A model generated the notes under the pieces. It had not been told where the DNA came from and searched no databases. It saw nothing but the letters and a program-made list of their open reading frames with translations. This document shows positions 48,598 to 57,583 of a DNA stretch of 64,000 nucleotides, in pieces (within the stretch, counting starts at the first letter, position 1; the number at the start of each line of letters is the position of its first letter). Position numbers and translations under genes: made by a program. The DNA is from DASUPK01 sp963724665 (GTDB taxonomy: Bacteria > Actinomycetota > Thermoleophilia > Solirubrobacterales > 70-9): the NCBI GenBank assembly GCA_963724665.1, contig CAVRVH010000007.1, positions 1 through 64,000 on the forward strand. Reading direction: 5' to 3'.

Positions 48598-49110
48598 CTA
48601 GCCCTTGACGATCTTCACGCTCGGGACCTTGAGCGCCGTGATCTCGGCGTGATTGATGTTCGCCGCCTGGGTCGACGAGCAGAGCAGCTGCGCGGTCGTG
48701 GCGGTCTTCGCCTGACCGGCCACATTCATGGCCACGCTGCTCTGATCGGAGATCGTTCCCGTGCCCACGAACGTGTCGGACTGGTCCTGGCCGACGCCGT
48801 TGATCCGCAGGACGCACTGGATGTTGGCGCCCACCGCGTTCTGCCTCACGTCGAACGTGGTGCTCAGGTCGTAGCTGCCCTGGCCGAGGCTCATGGTCCC
48901 CAACACAGTCTGCGACGTGCTCAGGTTCGGAGCCCCGGGGATGTTGAGCACCGTGACGTTCGTCTTCTTGGCGATCGTCTTGTTCATCTTCTTGGCCGTG
49001 ACGCCGCTGCTCGCCCCGATCACCGGCGTGACCAGCAGGGCCGCCGCCAGTACCGCGGCCAGGGCGGCCGGCACGACCCAGCGCGCGGCCCCTGTCTTCA
49101 AGTACGCCAT
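48598..49110 (-). CDS. Secreted protein of unknown function
   Basis: 170 residues. Signal peptide or anchor (WVVPAALAAVLAAALLVTPV followed by IGASSG), then a beta-rich, Thr/Asn/Val-rich body with two Cys (IQCVLRING and AQLLCSSTQ) that could form a disulfide. AAGGAGG lies before the ATG. No family recognised. Body repeats a pattern of alternating strands (TVLNIPGAPNLSTSQTVLG; SYDLSTTFDVRQNAVG). Confidence 0.7.
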   Translation of the reverse strand: MAYLKTGAARWVVPAALAAVLAAALLVTPVIGASSGVTAKKMNKTIAKKTNVTVLNIPGAPNLSTSQTVLGTMSLGQGSYDLSTTFDVRQNAVGANIQCVLRINGVGQDQSDTFVGTGTISDQSSVAMNVAGQAKTATTAQLLCSSTQAANINHAEITALKVPSVKIVKG

Positions 49111-49200
49111 GAATCCCTCCTTGTAGTTGCCTCGCGCCCGGATCGAGAGGGCGCACGCCGGTCAGCCTCTCACGGCGACCGGAGGGCAATCAGGCGAGGT

Positions 49201-50148
49201 CTAGTCGATCTCGAGTTCGCCGAGATCGGGCAGCTTCTGCCTGGTGGAGAGGACGGGCTCGAACAGGTCGCCCTCCTTCTCGATGCGCTTGATCGCGGCG
49301 GGGATCTCGAAGCGGAGTTTGTCCGGGTCGCCGCCCTTGGCGGTGCGCTCGACCTCGCGCCACTGCAGAGGGATGGATGCCGTGGGGTACTCCCGCGCCC
49401 GCAACGAATAGACGGCGATCGTCGTCTTCTTCTGATGGTTCTGGCTCCAGTCGACGAAGACCTTGCCGCGGCGGTCGGCCTTCGCCATCTTCGAGACGAC
49501 CTCCTTCGGCGTCTCCTTCTCGAGCAGCTGGGCGACGGCCTTCGCGAACGGGCTCGTCTGTTCGTAGGTCACCTTCGTGTTCAGCGGGAAGTAGACCTGA
49601 AGGCCCTTTCCACCCGAGACCTTCGGGAAGCCCTCCAGCCCGAAGGCGCCGAAGAGCTTGCGGACCCGCAATGCGACCTTGCAGCACTCGGTGAGGCCCG
49701 CCGGGGCGCCCGGGTCGAGGTCGAACGCGAGCACCGTCGGCTGCTCCATGCGCCCCGACTTCGAGAGCGAGGGGTGCAGCTCCAGAGCAGCCAGCTGTGC
49801 CATCCAGACCAGGGTGGGACGGTTCTCGCAGAGGCAGAAGTCGATCTCACCGGCCCGGCGATCGACATAGATCGGCGTGGTCTTCACCCAGTCGGGGCGG
49901 TGCTTCGGGCAGTTCTTCTCGAAGAACGAGGTCTGCGGCTTGCCGACGCCCTCGGGGAAGCGGCGAAGCGTCAGTGGACGCCCCTTCAGGTGGGGCAGGA
50001 TCAGGTCAGCGACCCGGGCGTAGTAGTCGATCACCTGCGCCTTGGTCGTCTTGGTCTTCGGGTAGAGAACCTTGTCCAGGTTGGTCAACTTGAGCCGGCG
50101 GTTGCCGACCGTGACCTCCTGGTCCCGCTTCTTGACCTTGGCCGGCAA
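49201..50148 (-). CDS. ligD: LigD-type primase/polymerase (NHEJ)
   Basis: 315 residues, the AEP polymerase module of LigD as a separate protein. NRRLKLTNLDKVLYPKTKTT, metal pair in LAFDLDPG, SGGKGLQVYFPL, DWSQNHQKKTTIAVYSLRA. Fills gaps and adds ribonucleotides at broken ends. TTG start nine bases after the Ku stop, with CCGAGG just before it. Ends the reverse NHEJ operon. Confidence 0.92.
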   Translation of the reverse strand: MPAKVKKRDQEVTVGNRRLKLTNLDKVLYPKTKTTKAQVIDYYARVADLILPHLKGRPLTLRRFPEGVGKPQTSFFEKNCPKHRPDWVKTTPIYVDRRAGEIDFCLCENRPTLVWMAQLAALELHPSLSKSGRMEQPTVLAFDLDPGAPAGLTECCKVALRVRKLFGAFGLEGFPKVSGGKGLQVYFPLNTKVTYEQTSPFAKAVAQLLEKETPKEVVSKMAKADRRGKVFVDWSQNHQKKTTIAVYSLRAREYPTASIPLQWREVERTAKGGDPDKLRFEIPAAIKRIEKEGDLFEPVLSTRQKLPDLGELEID

Positions 50149-50157
50149 CCTCGGCCG

Positions 50158-51087
50158 CTAGGCCTTGGCCTTCGTCTTCTTGCGGGTGCTCTTGCGCCCG
50201 TTCGAGCTCGACGAGCTCTTGGACTTCGACGAGCTCTTGGAGCGCGAGGAGGACTTCTTGGCCTTCGGCTTCGATGCCTTGCCGTCCGTTGCGCTCTCCT
50301 CGCCCTTGACCGCCGCAAGGCTCTCCTCGAGGGCGGCCATCAGGTCCGGGGCTTTGGTCGGCTTCGGCTCCTCGGTCGGCGCACTCACGACCTCCTTGCC
50401 GGCGGCCTTGCTCTCGAGCAGGTCGAGCAGCTCCTCGCGGTACTCGTCGCGATAGCTGTTCGGCTTGAAGTCGCTGGTCAGGGACTCGATGAGCTGCTTG
50501 GCCATCGCGAGCTCTTTCTGCTCGGGCTTCTTCGGCTTGGCGTCCTCGAAGACCTCATCGAGGTCCTTCGGAGAGGTGACCTCGTCGTGGAACCGCATGG
50601 TGGTCAGGGTGAGGACGTCGTCCATCGGCCGGATCGCCGCCAGGTGCTCCTTGTTGCGGAGCACGAACCGCGCTACGGCGACCTTGCGCGCGTCCTTCAT
50701 CGCCTGGACGAGCAGCGCGTACGCACGCTCGGCGCCCTTGTCGGGCCCGAGGTAGTAGGGCTGCTCGAAGTAGATGGGATCGATGTCGTCGAGGTCGACG
50801 AAGTCCTGGATCTCGATCGCGCGGCTCCGCTGCGGCTCGAGCTCCGTGAGCTCGTCGCGACTCAGCACCACGTACTGGTCAGGGGCGTACTCGTAGCCCT
50901 TGACGATCTTCTCGTAGGGGACCTCCTTGCCATCGGACTCGGCCACGCGCTTGTGCTTCACGCGGGAACCATCGCCCTCACGAAGCTCGCGGAAGCGCAC
51001 GGTCTGCTTGGAGACCGCGCTGTAGAGCTTCACGGGCACGTTCAGCAGCCCGAAGCTGATCGATCCACTCCATATGGCCCTAGCCAT
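50158..51087 (-). CDS. ku: Ku DNA end-binding protein
   Basis: 309 residues. Starts ARAIWSGSISFGLLNVPVKL, core FRELREGDGSRVKHKRV, PIYFEQPYYLGPDKGAERAY and MRFHDEV. Forms a homodimeric ring on DNA ends and recruits LigD. Last 55 residues are a Lys/Ser-rich low-complexity tail (KKSSSRSKSSSKSKSSS), like the DNA-binding tails of some actinobacterial Ku proteins. ATG 51087 has GAGGTGA six bases upstream; TTG two codons earlier is less likely. Confidence 0.95.
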   Translation of the reverse strand: MARAIWSGSISFGLLNVPVKLYSAVSKQTVRFRELREGDGSRVKHKRVAESDGKEVPYEKIVKGYEYAPDQYVVLSRDELTELEPQRSRAIEIQDFVDLDDIDPIYFEQPYYLGPDKGAERAYALLVQAMKDARKVAVARFVLRNKEHLAAIRPMDDVLTLTTMRFHDEVTSPKDLDEVFEDAKPKKPEQKELAMAKQLIESLTSDFKPNSYRDEYREELLDLLESKAAGKEVVSAPTEEPKPTKAPDLMAALEESLAAVKGEESATDGKASKPKAKKSSSRSKSSSKSKSSSSSNGRKSTRKKTKAKA

Positions 51088-51212
51088 GCTCAATCACCTC
51101 GATCCGAATCCTTCGACATAGCGGAGATTACCCCTGGGCAGGCGCCGGCAATCGGGCGCTCTCTTGCGTCTCACGACCGTAGTGACCCGGCCCACGCGCG
51201 AAATTCATCGGT

Positions 51213-52226
51213 CTAGAACTCCTTGACGACCTCGCGAGGGTCCTTGTCGTCCCGCATTCCCTTGAAAGCGGGCTGGCGGAGCGTTCCCTGGTTCGTCCAC
51301 TCGGTCCAGGAGGCCTCGCACACGAGCTCGGGCTTGCACCAGACCGCGTGGCGCGCCTTCGGGCCGGTCGGGTGGCCGGCGTCGAACGGGCTCTCGGGGC
51401 GCTCCCGTATCCGCAGCTCGTTCGTCAGGTATTCGAGGTCGCTCTCCTTGAGGCCCGAGCCCACTCCGCCGGCGAAATGCAGCACCTGCTTCTGGCCCTT
51501 GCGCAGCTCCGAGCGTCGCTTGTCGTAGTAGCCGACCAGTACGGATCCGACCCGCCTGGCGCGGCTGCCTTCGCCAGGGATGTAGCCGCCGATCACGAAC
51601 TCCTGCCGCTTCCAGACCCTCGTCTTGGTCCATTCGCCCGTGCGCTTGCCGGGCCGGTACGGGCTGTGGATGCGCTTGGAGACGATTCCCTCCAGACCCT
51701 GCCGGCGCGCGGCCTCGAGCAGGTCAGCACCGCCGTCGAGCCGGTACCGCGGGACCCGCCAGCGCGGGCCGTCAAGCCCGAGGCCCTCGAGCAGCTCGCG
51801 GCGCTCGATGTACGGCAGCTCCCGGGTGGACTCGCCGTCCAGGTGGAGCAGGTCGAAGATCACGTAATCGACCGGTTGCCGCTTCATCTTCGCCTGCACC
51901 GCCGTGGGAGAGGTGAGCCCCATCCTGCTCTGGATCAGCTGGAACCGAGGGCGGCCCTCGGAGTCCAGGGCCACGACCTCACCATCCAGGACTGCGGCGT
52001 GGCCGGCCAGGGCGTCCGCGATGCCCTTCAGCTCCGGATAGCGGGGAGTCACGTCCTCCTGGCGCCGGCTGAGCATGGACCAGCGCCCCCGGTTCACGAA
52101 GCCGAGCGCGCGGATCCCGTCCCACTTGATCTCGTAGGCCCACTCCTCCGAATCCGACTCGGGGACGTCGCCGGGTTTCGCCAGCATCGGCTCGACCCGC
52201 CTGGGGAAACGCTCCTGCCCGGCCAC
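51213..52226 (-). CDS. ligD: LigD-type ATP-dependent DNA ligase (NHEJ)
   Basis: 337 residues. Adenylation Lys in EIKWDGIRAL, LDGEVVALDSEGRPRFQ, EGIVSKRIHSPYRPG, WTKTRVWKRQEFVIGGY and a C-terminal OB fold. Seals breaks bridged by Ku. The frame is open to 52388 but the added residues are shadow of the deacetylase; GTG 52226 begins four bases after the deacetylase stop. With the polymerase and Ku this is a split LigD system; no 3'-phosphoesterase module is seen. Confidence 0.9.
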   Translation of the reverse strand: MAGQERFPRRVEPMLAKPGDVPESDSEEWAYEIKWDGIRALGFVNRGRWSMLSRRQEDVTPRYPELKGIADALAGHAAVLDGEVVALDSEGRPRFQLIQSRMGLTSPTAVQAKMKRQPVDYVIFDLLHLDGESTRELPYIERRELLEGLGLDGPRWRVPRYRLDGGADLLEAARRQGLEGIVSKRIHSPYRPGKRTGEWTKTRVWKRQEFVIGGYIPGEGSRARRVGSVLVGYYDKRRSELRKGQKQVLHFAGGVGSGLKESDLEYLTNELRIRERPESPFDAGHPTGPKARHAVWCKPELVCEASWTEWTNQGTLRQPAFKGMRDDKDPREVVKEF

Positions 52227-52230
52227 CTGA

Positions 52231-52995
52231 CTAGGGAGTCGGTGGGTAGAGGAAATGGTGGCCGAGCAGCTCGGCCACGGTGACGAACTCGTAGCCGCGA
52301 CGGCGGAAGTGACTGAGGATGGCCGGCAGCGCGGCGACGGTCTGGCTGCGATCGCCGCCTCCGTCGTGCATGACGACGATCGAGCCATTGTGGGCGTTGG
52401 TGATCACGTTCGAAGCGATCGCACTCACCCCAGGGTCGGCCCAGTCCCGCGGATCGACATCCCAGTTGACCGTGACCAGGTGCTCGGCATGGGCGCGCGA
52501 GATCAGGGCGCTGTTGACGACTCCGTCCGGCGGGCGGAAGTCGCACGGCCGGAATCCGGTGGCGTTGCGGATCAGGCGGTCGGTCTCGTGGATCGAGGCG
52601 GAGGACGGGTCGAGCTCGTGATGGAGCGAGTGGTTGCCGATCTCGTTGCCCTGACGGAGGACCTTCTTCATGATCGCGGCGCGCCCCGACGTCTCCTGTC
52701 CGATCTCGAAGAAGGTGGCGTGTGAGTCGAACCGCCGCAGGACGCGCAGGACCTGCGGCGTGTAATCGCTCGGGCCGTCGTCGAAGCCGATCGCGATTCG
52801 CTTCCGGCCGCGGGGACCGTTGGTGACGAAATCCGACCCGCCGTGAGTGCATCCGGTGGGCAACTGAACTTTGGCGGGTGGCTGGTCGTCGGGCCTGCGG
52901 CCCCGGTGGCCGACCCGCGTAGCCGCGCTCACCCCGGCCGGCGCCGCGGCCAGGAGGAGGGACGCGATGGCGATGAACAACGTTCTTCCCCGCAC
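52231..52995 (-). CDS. Secreted polysaccharide deacetylase (NodB domain)
   Basis: 254 residues from GTG 52995. Signal peptide (LFIAIASLLLAAAPAGVSAA), then NodB domain: IAIGFDDGPSDYTPQVL (catalytic Asp and metal Asp), EIGNHSLHH (metal His pair), DFRPPDG, and VVMHDGGG. Removes acetyl groups from a wall polymer such as peptidoglycan. The frame extends to 53199 but that part overlaps the divergent efflux gene. The start is uncertain. Confidence 0.82.
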   Translation of the reverse strand: MRGRTLFIAIASLLLAAAPAGVSAATRVGHRGRRPDDQPPAKVQLPTGCTHGGSDFVTNGPRGRKRIAIGFDDGPSDYTPQVLRVLRRFDSHATFFEIGQETSGRAAIMKKVLRQGNEIGNHSLHHELDPSSASIHETDRLIRNATGFRPCDFRPPDGVVNSALISRAHAEHLVTVNWDVDPRDWADPGVSAIASNVITNAHNGSIVVMHDGGGDRSQTVAALPAILSHFRRRGYEFVTVAELLGHHFLYPPTP

Positions 52996-53047
52996 CGTCC
53001 GCCGCAGTGTTGCGCCTCGGGGGACGGCGTTCAAGCCAGGCTGCCGG

Positions 53048-54712
53048 ATGAATCGCCCGCGTAGACTCGCGTGGGCCTTGTCCGACGATCGACGTCTGCG
53101 CATGACGATCATCGCGACGATCCTGGGATCGGTCGTCGTCTTCCTTGACGCAACGGTGGTCAACGTCGCGCTCCCCGCGATCAGCGATGACCTCGGCACC
53201 GGCCTGGCCGACCAGCAGTGGGTCGTCGAGGCCTACCTGCTCGGGTTGGTTTCCCTGTTGCTGGTCGGCGGCTCGCTCGGCGACCAGTTCGGCCGGCGCC
53301 GGATCTTCATCCTAGGGCTCGGTCTCTTCGGGGTCACTTCGATCCTCTGTGGCATCGCCCCGAGCAGTGGGGTGCTGATCGGCGCGCGCGCACTGCAGGG
53401 GTTCGCGGGCGCGCTGCTCGTTCCAGGATCGCTCGCGATCCTCGCCGCCTCCTTCGAGGGCGCCGAGAGAGGTAAGGCGGTCGGTACCTGGACCGCCTGG
53501 ACCGGGATTGCAACGGTGGTCGGGCCGGTCGGCGGCGGCGCCCTCATCGAGGCCTTCTCCTGGCGGGCGATCTTCCTCGTCAACGTCCCCCTGATCGCGC
53601 TGACGATGTGGATCGCGCACCGCAATGTTCGTGAGAGCGTCGATCCCGAGGCGGACCGTCGGATCGACTGGCTTGGGATCGGGCTGTCCGCGGTCGGTCT
53701 CGGACTGCCCGTGTTCGCCCTCATCCAGCAGCCGGCCCACGGGTGGGGTGATCCGATGGTGTTCGTCTCACTGATCGCGGGGGTGGTGATCTTCGCCCTC
53801 TTCATCCTCTGGGAATCCCGCTACCGGCACGCGATGCTCGATCTGAGCCTCTTCAAGGTCCGGAACTTCGCGATCACCAACATCGAGACGCTCGTCGTCT
53901 ACGCGGGCCTGTTCGGTGCGTTCTTCTTCATCACACTCTTCTTGCAGCAGACCGCCGGTTACTCCCCGATCGGCGCCGGCCTCGCGACCACACCGGTCTC
54001 GGTCGTCATGTTCGTTCTCTCGCCTCGCTTCGGGAAGATGTCCACCGGGATCGGCCCGCGCGTGCCGATGTCGATCGGTCCCGTCGTCGGCGGGATCGGG
54101 CTCCTGATGCTGATGAGGGTGGGCTCCGACCCCAACTACCTGACGGAGGTCCTGCCGGCGATTCTGGTCTTCGGAGTCGGCCTGTCGGCCACCGTCGCGC
54201 CGCTGACCGCGACCGCGCTCAACTCGGTCGAGGAGCGCCATGTGGGGATCGCCTCCGGGATCAATAACGGCGTCTCGCGCGTCGCGGGCCTGCTGGCGAT
54301 CGCGATCCTGGGCGCGCTGATCGCGGGCAAGTTCACCACGACGATCGACTCCAACCTGGCCGGCAAGCAGCTTTCGCCGCAGGCGGAGCGATCTGTCAGC
54401 GACGCCAAAAACAAGCCACTCGGCGCCGCCGACACAGCTGACCTGGCGGCCGTCGAGGCCGCAACCGTCGATCACGCAGTCACCGATGCCTCAACGCAGG
54501 CCTTCCATGAGGGCGTGGCCGTGGGCGGCATCCTGATGATCATCGGCGGCGTGATCGCCGGAATCGGCCTGCGCAATCCGCGCCGCGAGACCGAGTACGA
54601 CGCACCGGGCGCCGCCACGGCAGGCGAATGCGCCCACTGCCCGGACCACCTGGACGGGACTCCCAGGCGCGAGCCCGAGCCGGAGAGCGAGCCCGTCGCC
54701 GAGCCCGCATAA
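53048..54712 (+). CDS. MFS drug efflux transporter, DHA2/14-TM family
   Basis: 554 residues, 14 predicted membrane segments. ILGSVVVFLDATVVNVALPA (helix 1, D-x-T-V-V-N-V-A-L-P), motif A GGSLGDQFGRRR, motif C region WTGIATVVGPVGGGALIE. Long C-terminal tail ends HCPDHLDGTPRREPEPE. Likely proton-driven export of lipophilic drugs or metabolites. ATG 53048 is the last plausible start before the first helix; earlier in-frame codons overlap the divergent deacetylase. Confidence 0.88.
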   Translation: MNRPRRLAWALSDDRRLRMTIIATILGSVVVFLDATVVNVALPAISDDLGTGLADQQWVVEAYLLGLVSLLLVGGSLGDQFGRRRIFILGLGLFGVTSILCGIAPSSGVLIGARALQGFAGALLVPGSLAILAASFEGAERGKAVGTWTAWTGIATVVGPVGGGALIEAFSWRAIFLVNVPLIALTMWIAHRNVRESVDPEADRRIDWLGIGLSAVGLGLPVFALIQQPAHGWGDPMVFVSLIAGVVIFALFILWESRYRHAMLDLSLFKVRNFAITNIETLVVYAGLFGAFFFITLFLQQTAGYSPIGAGLATTPVSVVMFVLSPRFGKMSTGIGPRVPMSIGPVVGGIGLLMLMRVGSDPNYLTEVLPAILVFGVGLSATVAPLTATALNSVEERHVGIASGINNGVSRVAGLLAIAILGALIAGKFTTTIDSNLAGKQLSPQAERSVSDAKNKPLGAADTADLAAVEAATVDHAVTDASTQAFHEGVAVGGILMIIGGVIAGIGLRNPRRETEYDAPGAATAGECAHCPDHLDGTPRREPEPESEPVAEPA

Positions 54713-54721
54713 GCTGCACGC

Positions 54722-55153
54722 ATGCCGAACCTTCCTCCCGAGGCGCGGGTGATCATCGAATCTGGGCGGCTGGCGCACTTCGCCACCATCAACCCCGATG
54801 GCACACCCCAGGTGACCTGCATCTGGGTCGGGCTTGACGGCGATGAGATCGTCAGCGGCCACCTGCCTCGCAACCAGAAGGTGAAGAACGTGGAGCGAGA
54901 CCCACGGGTCGTCATCTCCATGGAGGGGGCCGACGACCACGATGAACTGGGGCTCCGCGAGTACATCGTGATCCGCGGTCTCGCCCGGATCCAGGAGGGT
55001 GGAGCCCCCGAGCTCCTCCAGAGGCTCGCGCATGTCTATATGGGCCCGGACGTGAAGTTCCCCCCGATGGACGATCCGCCGCCCGGATACGTGATCAGGA
55101 CCACGCCCGAGAGGATCGGCGGGCTCGGCCCCTGGACCGGCCAGGCCGTCTGA
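54722..55153 (+). CDS. PPOX-class F420-dependent (flavin-like split barrel) protein
   Basis: 143 residues. LAHFATINPDGTPQVTCIWV, EIVSGHLPRNQKVKNVERDP and YIVIRGLARIQ are typical of PPOX/F420 split-barrel proteins, which bind F420 or FMN. Substrate unknown. TAAGCT lies six bases before the ATG and no ribosome site is present. Confidence 0.85.
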   Translation: MPNLPPEARVIIESGRLAHFATINPDGTPQVTCIWVGLDGDEIVSGHLPRNQKVKNVERDPRVVISMEGADDHDELGLREYIVIRGLARIQEGGAPELLQRLAHVYMGPDVKFPPMDDPPPGYVIRTTPERIGGLGPWTGQAV

Positions 55154-55175
55154 GCACTTCCTATAGTCCGCGCCC

Positions 55176-56162
55176 GTGCGCATCTTCAGCGGCATACAGC
55201 CGACCGGCTCGAAGCACCTCGGCAACTACATCGGAGCGATCCGGCAGTACGTCGAGGGCCAGGACCGCGGAGACCCGGCGATCTACTGCATCGTCGACCT
55301 CCACGCCCTCACCGTGCCCTGGGACCCGGCGACCCTCCGAGAGAGCGTCTACGACACGACGGCGATCCTGCTCGCGGCCGGGCTAGACCCGGAGCGCTGC
55401 GTCCTCTTTCGCCAGTCCGACGTCCGCGAGCACAGCGAGCTCACCTGGTACCTGTCGGCTCTCACCGCCCACGGCGATCTCAACCGGATGACCCAGTTCA
55501 AGGAGAAGTCAGCGAAGCAGCGTGAGCTGGTCTCCGCGGGGCTCTTCTTCTATCCGGTGCTCCAGGCGGCGGACGTGCTCGCCTACAAGGCCGAGGAGGT
55601 GCCGGTCGGCGAGGACCAGCGCCAGCACATCGAGCTGATGCGGGAGATCGCCCGCCGCTTCAACGAGCGCTTCGGGCCGATCTTCGTCGAGCCCGAGCAC
55701 CGAATCCCCGAGGTCGGCGCCCGGATCATGGACCTGCAGGAACCCACGAACAAGATGTCGACGACCGGTGGCACCGAGGCGGGCACCGTCCTGGTGCTCG
55801 ACGACCCGAAGACCGTGACGAAGAAGATCAAGGGCGCAGTGACCGACTCGGGCTCGGAGGTGAAGCGGGGTGACGGCAAGGACGGGATCGAGAACCTGAT
55901 CCAGATCCTGGCCGTGGCGCGAGGCACTGAGGAGGATGAGGTCGAGAGGGAGTTCGAAGGCTCCGGCTATGGGGACTTCAAGGGCGCGGTCGCGGAGGCG
56001 GTCGTCGAGTTCCTCGCGCCGGTGCGGGAGCGCTACGAGCAGCTGCGCCCTGATGAGGAGGCGCTGGAGGGTGCGCTGGGCGCCGGCGCCGAGAAGGCGC
56101 GCGCGATGGCTGCCGAAACGCTCGCCGAGGTGCGCTCGGCGATCGGCGTCGGACCCGCCTAA
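55176..56162 (+). CDS. trpS: Tryptophanyl-tRNA synthetase
   Basis: 328 residues. IFSGIQPTGSKHLGNYIGAI (HIGH-type motif as HLGN), YCIVDLHALTV, YPVLQAADVLAYKAEEVPVG, and KMSTT in place of KMSKS. Charges tRNA-Trp. GTG start eight bases after TATAGT, no ribosome site: probably leaderless. Confidence 0.95.
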   Translation: MRIFSGIQPTGSKHLGNYIGAIRQYVEGQDRGDPAIYCIVDLHALTVPWDPATLRESVYDTTAILLAAGLDPERCVLFRQSDVREHSELTWYLSALTAHGDLNRMTQFKEKSAKQRELVSAGLFFYPVLQAADVLAYKAEEVPVGEDQRQHIELMREIARRFNERFGPIFVEPEHRIPEVGARIMDLQEPTNKMSTTGGTEAGTVLVLDDPKTVTKKIKGAVTDSGSEVKRGDGKDGIENLIQILAVARGTEEDEVEREFEGSGYGDFKGAVAEAVVEFLAPVRERYEQLRPDEEALEGALGAGAEKARAMAAETLAEVRSAIGVGPA

Positions 56163-56221
56163 TCCAACTATCGGAGGTGACCGCAGCGCCTCAGGCTGTT
56201 TGAGTCGGCATGGAGTAGGGG

Positions 56222-56253
56222 GTCTCCGAGTAGTCGAGCCGACTAGCCGAGAC
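56222..56253 (+). terminator. Nested dyad between trpS and scpA
   Basis: Outer arms GTCTC (56222) and GAGAC (56249) enclose TAGTCG-AGC-CGACTA (56231-56245). Probably ends the trpS transcript; it is also 20 bases upstream of the scpA -10, so an operator is possible. Confidence 0.4.
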
Positions 56254-56273
56254 GCTGTAGCCGAGGCTCCCTC

Positions 56274-56279
56274 TATCGT
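56274..56279 (+). promoter_or_regulatory. scpA: Candidate -10 (TATCGT) for leaderless scpA operon
   Basis: TATCGT lies six bases before the scpA GTG and no ribosome site is present. The same hexamer precedes gcvT and, with a leader, ftsZ. Confidence 0.45.
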
Positions 56280-56285
56280 GGGCGC

Positions 56286-57011
56286 GTGACCTCGGTCGCC
56301 GAGCTCGATCTCGACCTGGACGTCTTCCAGGGCCCGTTCGACCTGCTGCTCGCGGTGCTTCTCCGCGAGGAGATCTCCCTGGCCGAGGTGCCGCTGGGGG
56401 AGATCGTCGTCGCCTACGTCGATCACATGGGCGAGGACGAGGAGGTCGACCTGGACCTGGAGGCCGTCACGGAGTTCCTGGTCCTGATCGCGGCGCTCTG
56501 CGAGCTCAAGTCGCGGCTGCTCCTGCCCAGCGAGGAGGGCGCGGATGAGCTCGGACCCCAGGAGGCCGCCGACGAGCTGCTGGCGCGGATGCTCGAGTAC
56601 CGCCGCTACAGCGAGGCCGCAACGATGCTCCACGAGCGGCTCGAGCGCGAGGGCGGCGTCATGTACCGCTCGGCGCCCCTCCCGGCCGAGCTCCGCCGCG
56701 CCGCCCTCGACGCGGCGACCAAGGCGTACGAGCCTGACCGCGTCGGCGTCGCCCTTGGCGATCTGCTCACGATCCCACCCCCGCCCGACACCCGCCACAT
56801 CCGCACTACCGTCACGCTGCAGCGGAGGCTCGGAGTAGTCAGGGACCTGCTGCGCTCCAGCAAGACGCTCGACTTCGACGAGGCCTTCGGCAAGGAGGAT
56901 CGCTTCACTCAGGCGGTGACCCTGTTCGCCCTGCTCGAGCTCTACCGCCGCGGCGAGGCGACCTGGACGCAGAAGGAGACCTTCGGGCGCATTGAGGTGC
57001 ACTCGCAATGA
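56286..57011 (+). CDS. scpA: Segregation and condensation protein A
   Basis: 241 residues, kleisin bridging SMC heads. LDVFQGPFDLLLAVLLREEI, EFLVLIAALCELKSRLLLP, LARMLEYRRYSEAATML and the C-terminal winged helix (DRFTQAVTLFALLELYRRGE). GTG start, apparently leaderless. Stop overlaps scpB (ATGA). Confidence 0.93.
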   Translation: MTSVAELDLDLDVFQGPFDLLLAVLLREEISLAEVPLGEIVVAYVDHMGEDEEVDLDLEAVTEFLVLIAALCELKSRLLLPSEEGADELGPQEAADELLARMLEYRRYSEAATMLHERLEREGGVMYRSAPLPAELRRAALDAATKAYEPDRVGVALGDLLTIPPPPDTRHIRTTVTLQRRLGVVRDLLRSSKTLDFDEAFGKEDRFTQAVTLFALLELYRRGEATWTQKETFGRIEVHSQ

Positions 57012-57583
57012 GGGCCGACGGACTGGGGCAGACGATCGAGGCTCTCCTCTTCCTCTCTCCGGACCCCGTCTCGGCCGCCGAGCTGGCCGAGGCGATAGAG
57101 GTGGACGAGGATGCGGTCGCGGAGGCGATCGACGAGCTCGATGAGCGCCTGAAGGAAGACGGCCGGGGGGTGCAGCTCCGGCGCATTGCCGGCGGCTTCG
57201 CGCTTGCGGCGGCGCCGGAGGCCGAGGACGCCGCCCGGCGCCTCCTCGCCAAGCCCCGAACCCCTCCGCTCACCCAGGCCCAGGCCGAGGTGCTCGCCAT
57301 CGTTGCCTACCTGCAGCCCGTCTCGCGCCCAGAGGTGGCCCGCATCCGCGGTGTCTCTTCGGACTCCGCGGTCGCGAGCCTGACCGAGCGGGGGATGATC
57401 GAGGAGCGGGGACGGACCCAGTTCGGCGCGGTCACCTACGGGACAACACCGCTGTTCGAGAAGCTCTTCGGCCTGTCGGGCCTCGACGCCCTGCCAGATG
57501 CGGCGCAGTTCGATCCGACACCGGAGGACGAGCGCGAGCTGCGCGAGCGCCTGCTCAAGGCGGGTGAGCAGAGGGTCGAGTGA
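57008..57583 (+). CDS. scpB: Segregation and condensation protein B
   Basis: 191 residues, two winged-helix domains. QTIEALLFLSPDPVSAAELA, LTQAQAEVLAIVAYLQPVSR, EVARIRGVSSDSAVASLTER and FEKLFGLSGLDALPD. Partner of ScpA in the condensin complex. Starts in the scpA stop; its own stop overlaps the secreted peptidase gene (GTGA). Confidence 0.94.
   Translation: MRADGLGQTIEALLFLSPDPVSAAELAEAIEVDEDAVAEAIDELDERLKEDGRGVQLRRIAGGFALAAAPEAEDAARRLLAKPRTPPLTQAQAEVLAIVAYLQPVSRPEVARIRGVSSDSAVASLTERGMIEERGRTQFGAVTYGTTPLFEKLFGLSGLDALPDAAQFDPTPEDERELRERLLKAGEQRVE

Noticed and set aside
55154..55175. T-box or Trp leader before trpS
   Set aside because: The spacer is 22 bases with a -10-like hexamer; no room for structure.
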